Shown: positions 1-6,382, numbered from the stretch's first letter. The stretch: 10,164 nt of DNA from a bacterium (GCA_023249895.1 JAHFBS010000021.1:1-10164), one strand, 5' to 3'. Numbers and translations are program-made. The notes: generated by a model from the letters alone, not told the origin.

Positions 1-1
1 G

Positions 2-1228
2 CATTCAGCGTCATTTGCCGGCACACAAATAAGTGTCAACCTTTTAAATGAAGACGCAGCTAATAAAACAATTTCCGCTGGCGGTGATATACAGCCAATA
101 GCAGGCGTTATTTATTCGCAACAATTGCCATTAGATAGGCGGTTGGCCTTCGATGTATCAGCAGCGCTTAATATGCAAGCAACTCAAGCGCAACGTCAAC
201 AGATGAATGTAACGGCAGATGGTGCTGTGCAGCATGTTGATTTTGCTGATGGCTCAGATATAAAAACACAATTGACTGATGTAGGATTTTTCAATAACAA
301 CAATAACCCTGGTACAACAGGGAGTGCAGTTGACTATACAAATCTTGCTAATGATCAAGCCGCGCTTCTCAATTTGTGGTTAATTTTAGCGCGTGATGAA
401 ACAGCTGCTGGTGATAAATTCTTTACCGATGCAGAAACCGTTTCAAATGCCATTGAAGCTCGTCTTGCAATGTATCAAGAAGATCCAATTAAGTTCTTCG
501 CCCGCAAAGGCTACGAGATGCAAACCAACAAGCGTCGTCAGCTTGGTGACATTGACGTAGACCTTTTCTACGAGCACACCTTCAACAAAGAATGGATCGG
601 AGAAGTTTTTGTTGGTACACGTGTTCCAACGGGTAGCACCAAAAATCAATTCGGCAATCCTTACAATGTGATGTCGGGTAATGGCGAGCACTGGGAAGTC
701 AAACTTGGTGCTATGATAGCGTACCAACCAGCCAAGTGGATCAACATGAAGCTGGATGCCTACTACTCATTTGTCATCGAGGCTACCGAGCATCGTATGG
801 CAGCATTTAAGGGTGCCAAGATCAAGAACTTTGGTCCTCGTGCTGATGCTGATGTTGACTGGGGTTATTTTGTAGGTCGCTTTGACTTCACCTTCTTCCA
901 TCCAAAAAACAGCGATATTCGCACCGTTCTTGGCTATGAATTCTACTACAAGACAGAAGATCGTTTGACGTACAAGCGCAGCGCACAACAATCATTTGCA
1001 GGCAGAGTTTGGAATACTGCGACCCAATCATGGGATCAAAATAATCAACCATTGAGCAACGATCTCGCTCGCAAGAATACCGAATCAATTGGTCATAAAG
1101 TACGTAGCGAAATTTCGTATCAAGTCAGCACCTACTTTGAGCTTTATGCAAGTGCAAGCTCGACATTTGCCGGTAAAGATGTCATGCGCGACAGCGATTA
1201 CCAAGGCGGATTTGTCATACGCTTCTAA
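2..1228 (+). CDS. Outer-membrane beta-barrel protein, 3' part (start lies outside the window)
   Basis: The reading frame is open from the left edge, so the start codon lies upstream; 408 residues are visible before TAA at 1226-1228. A TTG at 125 is in frame but is not a credible start, because coding continues upstream of it. The C-terminal half has alternating polar/aromatic stretches typical of amphipathic beta-strands (for example DVDLFYEHTF, GYFVGRFDFTFF, VLGYEFYYK), and the protein ends in GGFVIRF. A terminal Phe after a beta-strand is the usual signal for BAM-assisted insertion of outer-membrane proteins. The visible N-terminal part is rich in Asn, Gln, Ala and Thr, with an Asn run near 294-308. 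By inference it is a porin-like or structural outer-membrane protein; no specific substrate can be read. A strong terminator follows directly. Codon use seems to change near position 480. Confidence 0.8.
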   Translation, partial: HSASFAGTQISVNLLNEDAANKTISAGGDIQPIAGVIYSQQLPLDRRLAFDVSAALNMQATQAQRQQMNVTADGAVQHVDFADGSDIKTQLTDVGFFNNNNNPGTTGSAVDYTNLANDQAALLNLWLILARDETAAGDKFFTDAETVSNAIEARLAMYQEDPIKFFARKGYEMQTNKRRQLGDIDVDLFYEHTFNKEWIGEVFVGTRVPTGSTKNQFGNPYNVMSGNGEHWEVKLGAMIAYQPAKWINMKLDAYYSFVIEATEHRMAAFKGAKIKNFGPRADADVDWGYFVGRFDFTFFHPKNSDIRTVLGYEFYYKTEDRLTYKRSAQQSFAGRVWNTATQSWDQNNQPLSNDLARKNTESIGHKVRSEISYQVSTYFELYASASSTFAGKDVMRDSDYQGGFVIRF

Positions 1229-1256
1229 GTTTTGTCATCTCAACTCTCAACAACAC

Positions 1257-1286
1257 AAAGGCCGGGATTTCCCGGCCTTTGCTTAT
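1257..1286 (+). terminator. Rho-independent terminator of the outer-membrane protein gene
   Basis: A perfect 10-bp G+C-rich stem, AAAGGCCGGG (1257-1266) with CCCGGCCTTT (1271-1280), closes a 4-base loop ATTT. It is followed on the plus strand by the T-rich stretch GCTTATTTTT. It lies 28 bp after the outer-membrane protein stop codon. The stem is palindromic and might also stop minus-strand transcripts from the HD gene, although the tract after it on that strand is less T-rich. Confidence 0.9.
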
Positions 1287-1365
1287 TTTTAAGTACAGAT
1301 TTTTGCTGAATAAAATTAAACTTCTTCTGAAACCCGTTTTTAATGCAGATATTTTGGGCGTTGTC

Positions 1366-1440
1366 CTTTGTCATTCCGGGCAATGACCCGGAATCCAGGC
1401 ACATCACGTGGATCCCCGATCTGAGTCGGGGATGACAAAG
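1366..1440. repeat. 75-bp palindromic intergenic repeat with two hairpins
   Basis: The element is bounded by a perfect 9-bp terminal inverted repeat, CTTTGTCAT (1366-1374) and ATGACAAAG (1432-1440). Inside are two stem-loops: ATTCCGGG/CCCGGAAT (1373-1380 with 1387-1394) and ATCCCCGA/TCGGGGAT (1412-1419 with 1426-1433). ATCCA (1393-1397) pairs with TGGAT (1409-1413), so the whole can fold into a cruciform. The TGTCATTCC...GGAATCCA pattern resembles short dispersed palindromic repeats found in many bacterial genomes. Only one copy lies in this window, so its being a dispersed repeat is inference. It sits in the 285-bp gap between the outer-membrane protein and HD genes, where I see nothing else but the terminator. 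Confidence 0.75.
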
Positions 1441-1513
1441 ATCTCGCATACTAACGTCTTGCTTTCAGAATGTTACACCGAAATAGGTTTCAAAAGAGTT
1501 CTATTGTAGAATT

Positions 1514-2209
1514 TTAAGCAGATATATTCTGCGACGTTTGTGATGCATTTTCTTGTGCCACATTAATCTCTTTGAAAAACATCTGGAGATAGAGCTCCAT
1601 AAAAGCATGACGTTCTTCAGCAAGCCTTTTTGCTGCTTGGGTATTCATGAGATTTTTGAGCAATAGCAATTTTTCATAAAAGTGATTAATCGAAGGTGTC
1701 TTAATATTTTTATACTGTTCAGCTGTTGCATTTTTGATAGGGGCAATAGTTGGATTATAAATTTCGCGATTGGTGTATCCACCAAATGCAAAGGTGCGTG
1801 CAATACCAATAGCGCCCATGGCATCGAGACGATCAGCATCTTGTACTATTTTGCCTTCAATAGTGCGCATAGGAGCAGGAACGCCTTCACCCTTAAATGA
1901 CATGGTACGCATAATTTCGCACACATGATCAATGACAGAATCATCAATAGAATGTTGTGTCAAAAATTCACGTGCTACTTTGGGGCCAACTTCGATGTCA
2001 CCATCGTGAAACTTCCAATCGGCAATATCATGGAGAAGTGCCGCTAGTTGAACGGTTAGCATGTTTGCTGTTGGCTCAAAACGACAGATATATAAAGCGT
2101 TTTTCCATACGCGTTCTGCATGCCACCAATCATGGCCAGATGATTCTTTTTGTAGTCTGTTATGCACAAAGGTAATAGTTTTTTGGATAATAGATTCGTC
2201 ATGATGCAT
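1514..2209 (-). CDS. HD-domain metal-dependent phosphohydrolase (YpgQ/YedJ-like)
   Basis: The protein has 231 residues. It shows the HD-superfamily metal site in order: H26 and H30 within GHDWWH, the H60-D61 doublet in AALLHDIAD, and D124 in VQDADRLDA. The C-terminal region (about 172-213, INHFYEKLL, MNTQAAKRLAEERHAFM) matches the YpgQ/YedJ-type subgroup, whose characterised members hydrolyse nucleotide phosphates; the substrate here is unknown. The ATG at 2209 is chosen over an in-frame ATG at 2323 for three reasons: it has an SD (AGAGAGG, 2219-2225, 9 nt away), the family homology begins just after it, and a good promoter starts transcription between the two ATGs. The gene is divergent from the DUF4160 gene and faces the outer-membrane protein gene tail to tail. 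It is probably monocistronic and cytoplasmic. Confidence 0.88.
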   Translation of the reverse strand: MHHDESIIQKTITFVHNRLQKESSGHDWWHAERVWKNALYICRFEPTANMLTVQLAALLHDIADWKFHDGDIEVGPKVAREFLTQHSIDDSVIDHVCEIMRTMSFKGEGVPAPMRTIEGKIVQDADRLDAMGAIGIARTFAFGGYTNREIYNPTIAPIKNATAEQYKNIKTPSINHFYEKLLLLKNLMNTQAAKRLAEERHAFMELYLQMFFKEINVAQENASQTSQNISA

Positions 2210-2265
2210 GAAAAAATACCTCTCTTTCTCGGTGGGTGTTTCTAAGAAAAAATCAAAACCCAAGA

Positions 2266-2294
2266 ATGATAAGGGAATTTGAAATTTTTGTCGA
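2266..2294 (-). promoter_or_regulatory. Predicted sigma-70-type promoter of the HD gene
   Basis: Read on the minus strand, -35 TCGACA (2289-2294) and -10 TATCAT (2266-2271) are separated by exactly 17 bp. Each matches the consensus hexamer at 5 of 6 positions. Transcription would begin near 2259, giving a leader of about 50 nt before the SD and ATG at 2209. This excludes the longer reading of the HD protein. Confidence 0.6.
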
Positions 2295-2297
2295 TCG

Positions 2298-2588
2298 ATG
2301 GTTCTATATAAGCAGTGTGCCATTGAAACTGAAAGCCAAATAATTACGCCCCTTGTATTTAGATATAAAAATTATAAGTTTTACTTCTTTTCAAGAGAAG
2401 AACCAAGAATTCATATACATATTTCTTGTCCGGATGGAGAGGCAAAATTTTGGCTTGAGCCAATAATTGCATTAGCCAGCTATAGAGGGCTTTCAGAACG
2501 TCAACTCAAACAATTAGTAAAAGTAGTGGAAGAACATGCAAAAGAAATCAAAGACGCATGGCAAAAGCATTTCGACAGCCGAAATTAA
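2298..2588 (+). CDS. DUF4160 domain protein (putative toxin-antitoxin-like partner)
   Basis: The core of this 96-residue protein, from VFRYKNYKFYFFSREEP (about 20-36) through RIHIHISCPDGEAKFWLEP (37-55) to the C-terminal helix ending in DAWQKHF, is recognisable as DUF4160. This is a small family of unknown biochemical function, often encoded beside DUF2442 and tentatively grouped with toxin-antitoxin modules. The start is uncertain. ATG 2298 has no visible SD and adds about 16 residues of unfamiliar sequence, whereas family members usually begin close to the (M)P-x-VF segment. Here that Met position is Thr (ACG, 2346). The gene is visibly A+T-rich: 15 of 60 bases are G or C in 2341-2400, against 25 of 60 in 3301-3360 of the DegT gene. 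The DUF2442 gene begins inside its 3' end, implying coupled translation. Confidence 0.75.
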   Translation: MVLYKQCAIETESQIITPLVFRYKNYKFYFFSREEPRIHIHISCPDGEAKFWLEPIIALASYRGLSERQLKQLVKVVEEHAKEIKDAWQKHFDSRN

Positions 2589-2805
2589 TATAGTATCGCA
2601 ACATGGAATTTGGCTTTTGATTAAAGATCAAGAATTTTTCTTACCATTTACTGAATATCCCTGGTTTAAAAAAGCAACAGTGGGTCAGATATTTAATGTA
2701 AAAATTTCCCACGAAACGCATCTTCATTGGCCGTCATTAGATGTTGACCTTGATATCGAAACGCTTCAGCATCCTGAAAAATACAGTCTCATATACAAAA
2801 AGTAA
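2536..2805 (+). CDS. DUF2442 domain protein (partner of DUF4160)
   Basis: The 89-residue product shows the DUF2442 pattern. A beta-strand pair (about 16-36, INIVSQHGIWLLI then EFFLPF) is followed by the YPWFKKAT segment (41-48), and the signature HWPSLDVDLDIETL lies at 64-77. Members are small proteins of unknown activity, commonly paired with DUF4160. ATG 2536 lies within the DUF4160 gene, giving a 53-bp overlap in another frame. A GGAAG (2528-2532) precedes it with a short 3-nt spacing, so translational coupling is likely. The first dozen residues (Lys/Ser-rich) fall outside the conserved domain. Base composition is as A+T-rich as its partner (16 of 60 G or C in 2581-2640), consistent with joint acquisition. 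Any toxin or antitoxin role is inference from the family pairing only. Confidence 0.78.
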   Translation: MQKKSKTHGKSISTAEINIVSQHGIWLLIKDQEFFLPFTEYPWFKKATVGQIFNVKISHETHLHWPSLDVDLDIETLQHPEKYSLIYKK

Positions 2806-2821
2806 TTCAATTTGAACAGGT

Positions 2822-2850
2822 TGGACAAAAACACCTTCTCTTCATACACT
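2822..2850 (+). promoter_or_regulatory. Predicted promoter upstream of the DegT-tmk-holB operon
   Basis: TGGACA (2822-2827, 5 of 6 to the -35 consensus) and TACACT (2845-2850, 4 of 6 to the -10 consensus) are separated by 17 bp. Transcription would begin near 2857, about 27 nt before the ATG at 2884. This would be an internal start separating the four-gene operon from the DUF4160/DUF2442 pair, which has no visible terminator behind it. Confidence 0.45.
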
Positions 2851-2877
2851 GTAGTGGCTTTTTTTAAAAGAGAAGGA
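2834..2877 (+). promoter_or_regulatory. Hairpin able to sequester the SD of the DegT gene
   Basis: CCTTCTCTT (2834-2842) is perfectly complementary to AAGAGAAGG (2868-2876), giving a 9-bp stem with a 25-base loop. The right arm contains most of the SD AGAAGGA (2871-2877), which stands 6 nt before ATG 2884. In an RNA that includes both arms the SD would be paired. The left arm lies upstream of the start expected from the predicted promoter at 2822-2850, so RNA from that promoter would lack it. The pairing is read directly from the sequence; the regulatory effect is inference. Confidence 0.45.
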
Positions 2878-2883
2878 TTTTCT

Positions 2884-4125
2884 ATGAATCAGCAATCTAA
2901 ACCAGCAAAAAATGTTCCAGCCTTTTCACTTGCACGCCAAGTAAAAAATATGCGTCCACAATTTACGGCAGCACTTGAAAAAGTTCTTGATAGCCAAAGC
3001 TTTATTGGCGGAGGCTATATTGAAACAATCGAAAAACAACTTGCGCAGTATATGCGTGTCAAACATGTCATCTCCTGTAATTCAGGAACTGATGCGCTGA
3101 CAATGGCATTGCGTGTGCTTGAAATGCCTGAAAATGCTATTGTGCTGACGACTCCATTTTCATTTATTGCCTCAAGCAGTGAAATTGTGGCACTTGGTGC
3201 ACATCCGGTATTTATTGATATTGAACCCGATACCTACAATATTGATCCGCAAATTCTTGAAGCATGGCTACAACGCGAAGCACTTGTCAAAGATGGAAAA
3301 ACATTCCACCGTACAACAGGATTTCCGGTTGTTGGCATGTTACCAGTTGATATTTTTGGTCAGTGCGCAAATTATGATGCGTTGCATGCAATTGCCAAAA
3401 AATGGAATCTGTGGATTGTTGAAGATTGCGCGCAAGCACTTGGTGCTCAGTTCAACGGCAAAATGGCGGGCACGCTTGGTACTATTGGAACTATTTCTTT
3501 CTACCCAACAAAAAATTTAGGCGCCTTTGGTGATGCCGGATGTTGTGTAACCGATGATGATGTATTAGCAGAAAAATTACTGACGTTACGCAATCATGGT
3601 CGCAAGAGAAATTATGAATACGAAAGCCTTGGCGTTAATAGCCGTCTTGATGCTTTTCAAGCTGCTATTTTAAGCGAAAAGCTTCCGCATCTTGATCGTT
3701 GGAATGAGCAGCGTCGTCACGTTGCACAGTGGTATGAAGAAGGACTTGGTCATATTCCTTATATCAAACTACCACGCACAAAAGTTGGTACGCATGTGTA
3801 TCATCAGTACTCAGTTATTGTTGAACCGCTCCAAGGCGCACCAATGCGTTCAAAACTTGAACAACATCTTGCGCAATGCGGTATCCAGACGCGTTTATTC
3901 TACCCGCAATCATTGCCTGATATTGCGTTCTTGCGTACACATCAACAGCTTGTAACGACATGTCCTGTAGCAGATTTTACTGTGCGTAATATTTTGTCAT
4001 TGCCAATGTGGCCTGAACTTGAACGTGATGAAGTTGCGTATGTAATTGAAAACATACGTGAGTTTTTCCAGATGCAGGCTTCGGCTTATAACCGAGAAAA
4101 GTCATGCAACACGGCCGCCTTATAA
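2884..4125 (+). CDS. DegT/DnrJ/EryC1-family PLP-dependent sugar aminotransferase
   Basis: The 413-residue protein is of usual length for the family, which transfers an amino group (commonly from glutamate) to keto-sugars bound to nucleotides, for LPS, O-antigen or other glycans. Visible motifs are SGTDAL (67-72, cofactor phosphate region), TTPFSFIAS (89-97), D181 in VEDCAQALGA (pyridine-nitrogen contact), the Schiff-base lysine K210 in SFYPTKNLGAFGDAG, and RNHG (236-239). A HVYHQYSV segment (304-311) and TRLFYPQSLP (336-345) complete the fold. ATG 2884 has a strong SD (AGAAGGA, 6 nt away); an upstream in-frame TTG (2812) has none and adds non-homologous sequence. The sequence does not reveal which sugar is used, and no other nucleotide-sugar gene lies nearby. 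It is first in an operon with tmk, which it overlaps by 22 bp. Confidence 0.9.
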   Translation: MNQQSKPAKNVPAFSLARQVKNMRPQFTAALEKVLDSQSFIGGGYIETIEKQLAQYMRVKHVISCNSGTDALTMALRVLEMPENAIVLTTPFSFIASSSEIVALGAHPVFIDIEPDTYNIDPQILEAWLQREALVKDGKTFHRTTGFPVVGMLPVDIFGQCANYDALHAIAKKWNLWIVEDCAQALGAQFNGKMAGTLGTIGTISFYPTKNLGAFGDAGCCVTDDDVLAEKLLTLRNHGRKRNYEYESLGVNSRLDAFQAAILSEKLPHLDRWNEQRRHVAQWYEEGLGHIPYIKLPRTKVGTHVYHQYSVIVEPLQGAPMRSKLEQHLAQCGIQTRLFYPQSLPDIAFLRTHQQLVTTCPVADFTVRNILSLPMWPELERDEVAYVIENIREFFQMQASAYNREKSCNTAAL

Positions 4126-4721
4126 CTATTGAAGGCATCGACGGCTCTGGTAAATCATCAGTTGCACAGTGTTTAGTAAAATGTCTTGAGGAGCGCGGCC
4201 ACACCGTGCTCCTTACCAAAGAGCCCGGTGGCACCGAACTTGGTGGTACGCTACGAACCATTTTGCATACGCAAAAAGATCGCGTCGGTGACGTTGCAGA
4301 GTTTTTACTTTTTGCGGCAGATCGTGCGCAACATTTTGAACAAATAATTATTCCTGCGCTTGCAAAGGGCGCTATAGTGATCTCCGATCGTATGGCAGAC
4401 TCTTCGCTTGCATATCAGGGATATGGCCGCGGTCTTGATCGCGAGATGATCAAAAAAATTAACGCGTGGGCGATGCAGTATCAAATTCCTGATCGTGTGT
4501 TGTATTTACGTCTTGATCCTGCGTCTGCGCATGAGCGTGTGCGTGCGCGCCATCAAACGTTGACGTCGTTTGAACGTGAAGGTGTTGATTTTTGGCAGCG
4601 TGTAAGTAGTGGTTATGAAGAAATTTTTGCAGCGCGTCAAAATGTGATTACGCTTGATGCAAGTTTACCGTTAGCATCCGTCTGCACACAGGCGTGCGAT
4701 GCTGTTTTGAAATGTATTTAA
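4104..4721 (+). CDS. tmk: Thymidylate kinase (dTMP kinase)
   Basis: Tmk phosphorylates dTMP to dTDP with ATP in the cytoplasm, an essential step to dTTP. The 205-residue product has the standard length. The P-loop GIDGSGKS lies at 11-18, the EPGGT motif at 40-44, the DR motif within SDRMADSSLAYQG (94-106), and an Arg-rich LID stretch about 145-158 (RVRARHQTLTSFER). The residue after DR is Met, where Tyr, His or Phe is more common; this is a minor variation. The start ATG lies inside the 3' end of the DegT gene and only a weak SD (GAG, 7 nt upstream) is seen, so translation is probably coupled. The tmk-holB order is common in bacteria and supports both assignments. Confidence 0.95.
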   Translation: MQHGRLITIEGIDGSGKSSVAQCLVKCLEERGHTVLLTKEPGGTELGGTLRTILHTQKDRVGDVAEFLLFAADRAQHFEQIIIPALAKGAIVISDRMADSSLAYQGYGRGLDREMIKKINAWAMQYQIPDRVLYLRLDPASAHERVRARHQTLTSFEREGVDFWQRVSSGYEEIFAARQNVITLDASLPLASVCTQACDAVLKCI

Positions 4722-4745
4722 CGAATTGAAATGAATTAAATACTC

Positions 4746-5495
4746 ATGCACAATCAATCGCTCGTTCCTGCTCAACTTATAGTTGGCCCGACTGCCCAAA
4801 CTCAATCACACGTTGAGATGCTTCTTCAGAAAAATTTCTGTGCTCAGGCACGTGAAGGAGCGACGGGATGTTTTTGTACTACCTGCAGAAAAATTAAAAA
4901 TCGTCAGCATCACGGCATTGTTTGGATCAGTCCAGAAAAAGATTATTCGGTTGATGACGTTGATATTATTTTTGATCGTATTCGATTTGCACTTGATCCC
5001 GATCAACACTTTTTCTTTGTTCTTGATAATGTTTCGACATTGAACGCTGCAACGGCCAATCGGTTGCTCAAAGTTCTTGAAGAACCGCCGCTGGGATACC
5101 ATTTTATATTGCTTACTTCTAATGCCGAAACGCTTTTGCCTACGATTGTTTCGCGTTGTCTGGTGACTGAGCTTGGATATGGAAATAGCGGTACTAAAGA
5201 TGTGCGTATGCACCCATTGGCTTCCTACTTTTTTGATGCACGCAAGCGACACGATCTACTTGGCTTTGAAGTAGCGCTCAAAGATCAAGCATTGAATGAT
5301 ACGCAAAGTACTGAACTTGTGCATCTTATGATGGCGTATTTAGTTTCATTATTGCGTACGGCATCAGGAGCGGGCTATGAGCGGGTAGTACGAGCCATAC
5401 AATTTCTTAACGATGCGCTTAAGCGACCACCTCAATCGGGAAGCGCCGATCTTTTTTGGAAATATCTTTTTTTGCATTTTCCTGAGTTAGTATGA
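4746..5495 (+). CDS. holB: DNA polymerase III delta' subunit, short form
   Basis: This is the clamp-loader subunit that helps place the sliding clamp on DNA. The 249-residue product carries a Cys cluster, C32, C42, C44 and C47, matching the family zinc module with slightly altered spacing. The sensor/Walker B-like stretch VLDNVSTLNAATANRLLKVL is followed by EEPP (92-115), and LLPTIVSRC (130-138) holds the SRC arginine (R137). The region that would be the P-loop reads GPTAQTQS (14-21) with no Gly-Lys pair, so it should not bind ATP by a classical Walker A; delta' of E. coli is also a non-ATPase. Well-studied homologues have about 330 residues, so the C-terminal collar domain looks shortened. 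The start ATG has no clear SD. The stop overlaps the next start as ATGA. Confidence 0.85.
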   Translation: MHNQSLVPAQLIVGPTAQTQSHVEMLLQKNFCAQAREGATGCFCTTCRKIKNRQHHGIVWISPEKDYSVDDVDIIFDRIRFALDPDQHFFFVLDNVSTLNAATANRLLKVLEEPPLGYHFILLTSNAETLLPTIVSRCLVTELGYGNSGTKDVRMHPLASYFFDARKRHDLLGFEVALKDQALNDTQSTELVHLMMAYLVSLLRTASGAGYERVVRAIQFLNDALKRPPQSGSADLFWKYLFLHFPELV

Positions 5496-6382
5496 TTGAG
5501 CGCTGGCGACAAGCAGCGCGTTGGTTGGGCGCTTATCTTGTTACTTTTACGCAAACACAACTAGTAATTACGCTCATCTCACTTCCAATTCTTGTTGCCT
5601 GGGGACTTGGATATTCCCTGATGTCGCTTGTTGGTAATTTACTTTTTTCTCCGGTGTTGACGCTTTTTTTAGTATTGAGTTCATTGTTGCTAGCAACACA
5701 ACTCGTTGGCATTCCCAACGCATGGTTGGCGGCATTATTAAATTATCTGACGGCGGGATGGGATTGGATTCTTAATCATGGATCGCCATATTGGCTTCTT
5801 GAATGTGCTCAACCACATGCGCTTGTTTTGATAGCAATTCCGTTTGTGGTTTATGGAGTTTTGCGGCATCGCTGGATATCAACTCCATCGCGCCGATTGA
5901 TGGCATTATGCAGCATGCTTGTTATGTGTTATGGAATTTTTTATGCACAACGCTGGTATAACGGAAAGGGGCCGTTAGCGCGTTGTCTTGATGCAAAATT
6001 TTCTGTCATAAAGTTAGTGAATACTAATGCACTTATCGTTATTGATAGAGGATATTTTGCACGCAAAAAATCAATTGAAAAAGCAATTTCGTACGAAGTA
6101 CGACCATGGCTTGCAAAACAATTTGGATCGGTGCATATCAAAGAATTGCGTATTACTAATGTTGGTTATGGGGGACTAAAAGCGGCGGCATATTTGTGTG
6201 CCATTTTGCCTGTTGAGGCTTTGTGGTTGCCTTTTTTTAAGAAGAAACTGAGTAAATCTGCGTGGCGTGCTTTTTTTGAGATGAAGCGTGTTGTTGCAGT
6301 AAAAAAGATTCGGCTTGTTCGTTACAATGACCACAAATCAGTAAGAGCTTGTGCAAAAGGGCGTCCTTCAAAAACGCATTGA
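5492..6382 (+). CDS. Truncated ComEC/Rec2-like membrane protein with degenerate metallo-beta-lactamase-like tail
   Basis: This 296-residue protein has hydrophobic segments about 22-43, 46-74, 76-94, 110-128 and 136-155. The first two (ITLISLPILVAWGLGYSLM, then SLVGNLLFSPVLTLFLVLSS) read like the end of the ComEC 'Competence' channel domain. Residues about 165-250 follow the order of the ComEC metallo-beta-lactamase domain: a strand with ALIVIDRGYF in place of the LIDxG turn, then VRPWLAKQFGSVHIKELRITN, then VEALWLPFF. Where an active enzyme has THxDxDH it reads ITNVGYGGLKAA, so the metal ligands are gone. Full ComEC is about 700-800 residues; the N-terminal DUF4131/OB part and most of the channel are absent. 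Start ATG overlaps the holB stop (ATGA). The last 19 codons overlap gpsA on the other strand. The assignment rests on pattern recognition, and a DNA-uptake role is doubtful. Confidence 0.6.
   Translation: MIERWRQAARWLGAYLVTFTQTQLVITLISLPILVAWGLGYSLMSLVGNLLFSPVLTLFLVLSSLLLATQLVGIPNAWLAALLNYLTAGWDWILNHGSPYWLLECAQPHALVLIAIPFVVYGVLRHRWISTPSRRLMALCSMLVMCYGIFYAQRWYNGKGPLARCLDAKFSVIKLVNTNALIVIDRGYFARKKSIEKAISYEVRPWLAKQFGSVHIKELRITNVGYGGLKAAAYLCAILPVEALWLPFFKKKLSKSAWRAFFEMKRVVAVKKIRLVRYNDHKSVRACAKGRPSKTH

Noticed and set aside
125..127. TTG as the start of the outer-membrane protein gene
   Set aside because: The frame is open and coding-like to the left edge, so the gene simply starts outside the window.
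443..727. 94-codon open frame antisense to the outer-membrane protein gene
   Set aside because: It has no recognisable motif and lies inside a clear beta-barrel coding region.
2210..2323. Longer N-terminus for the HD protein from ATG 2323
   Set aside because: It lacks an SD, is not part of the HD family homology, and lies upstream of the predicted promoter; ATG 2209 has a good SD.
2847..2865. CACTGTAGTG plus T-run as a terminator after the DUF2442 gene
   Set aside because: Only three base pairs can form around a usable loop, too weak for intrinsic termination.
2812..2883. TTG 2812 as the start of the DegT-family gene
   Set aside because: There is no SD at 2812 and the added 24 residues do not fit the family; ATG 2884 has a strong SD.
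4806..5252. 148-codon open frame on the minus strand inside holB
   Set aside because: It lies wholly within the well-supported holB gene and shows no recognisable domain; it is an antisense shadow.
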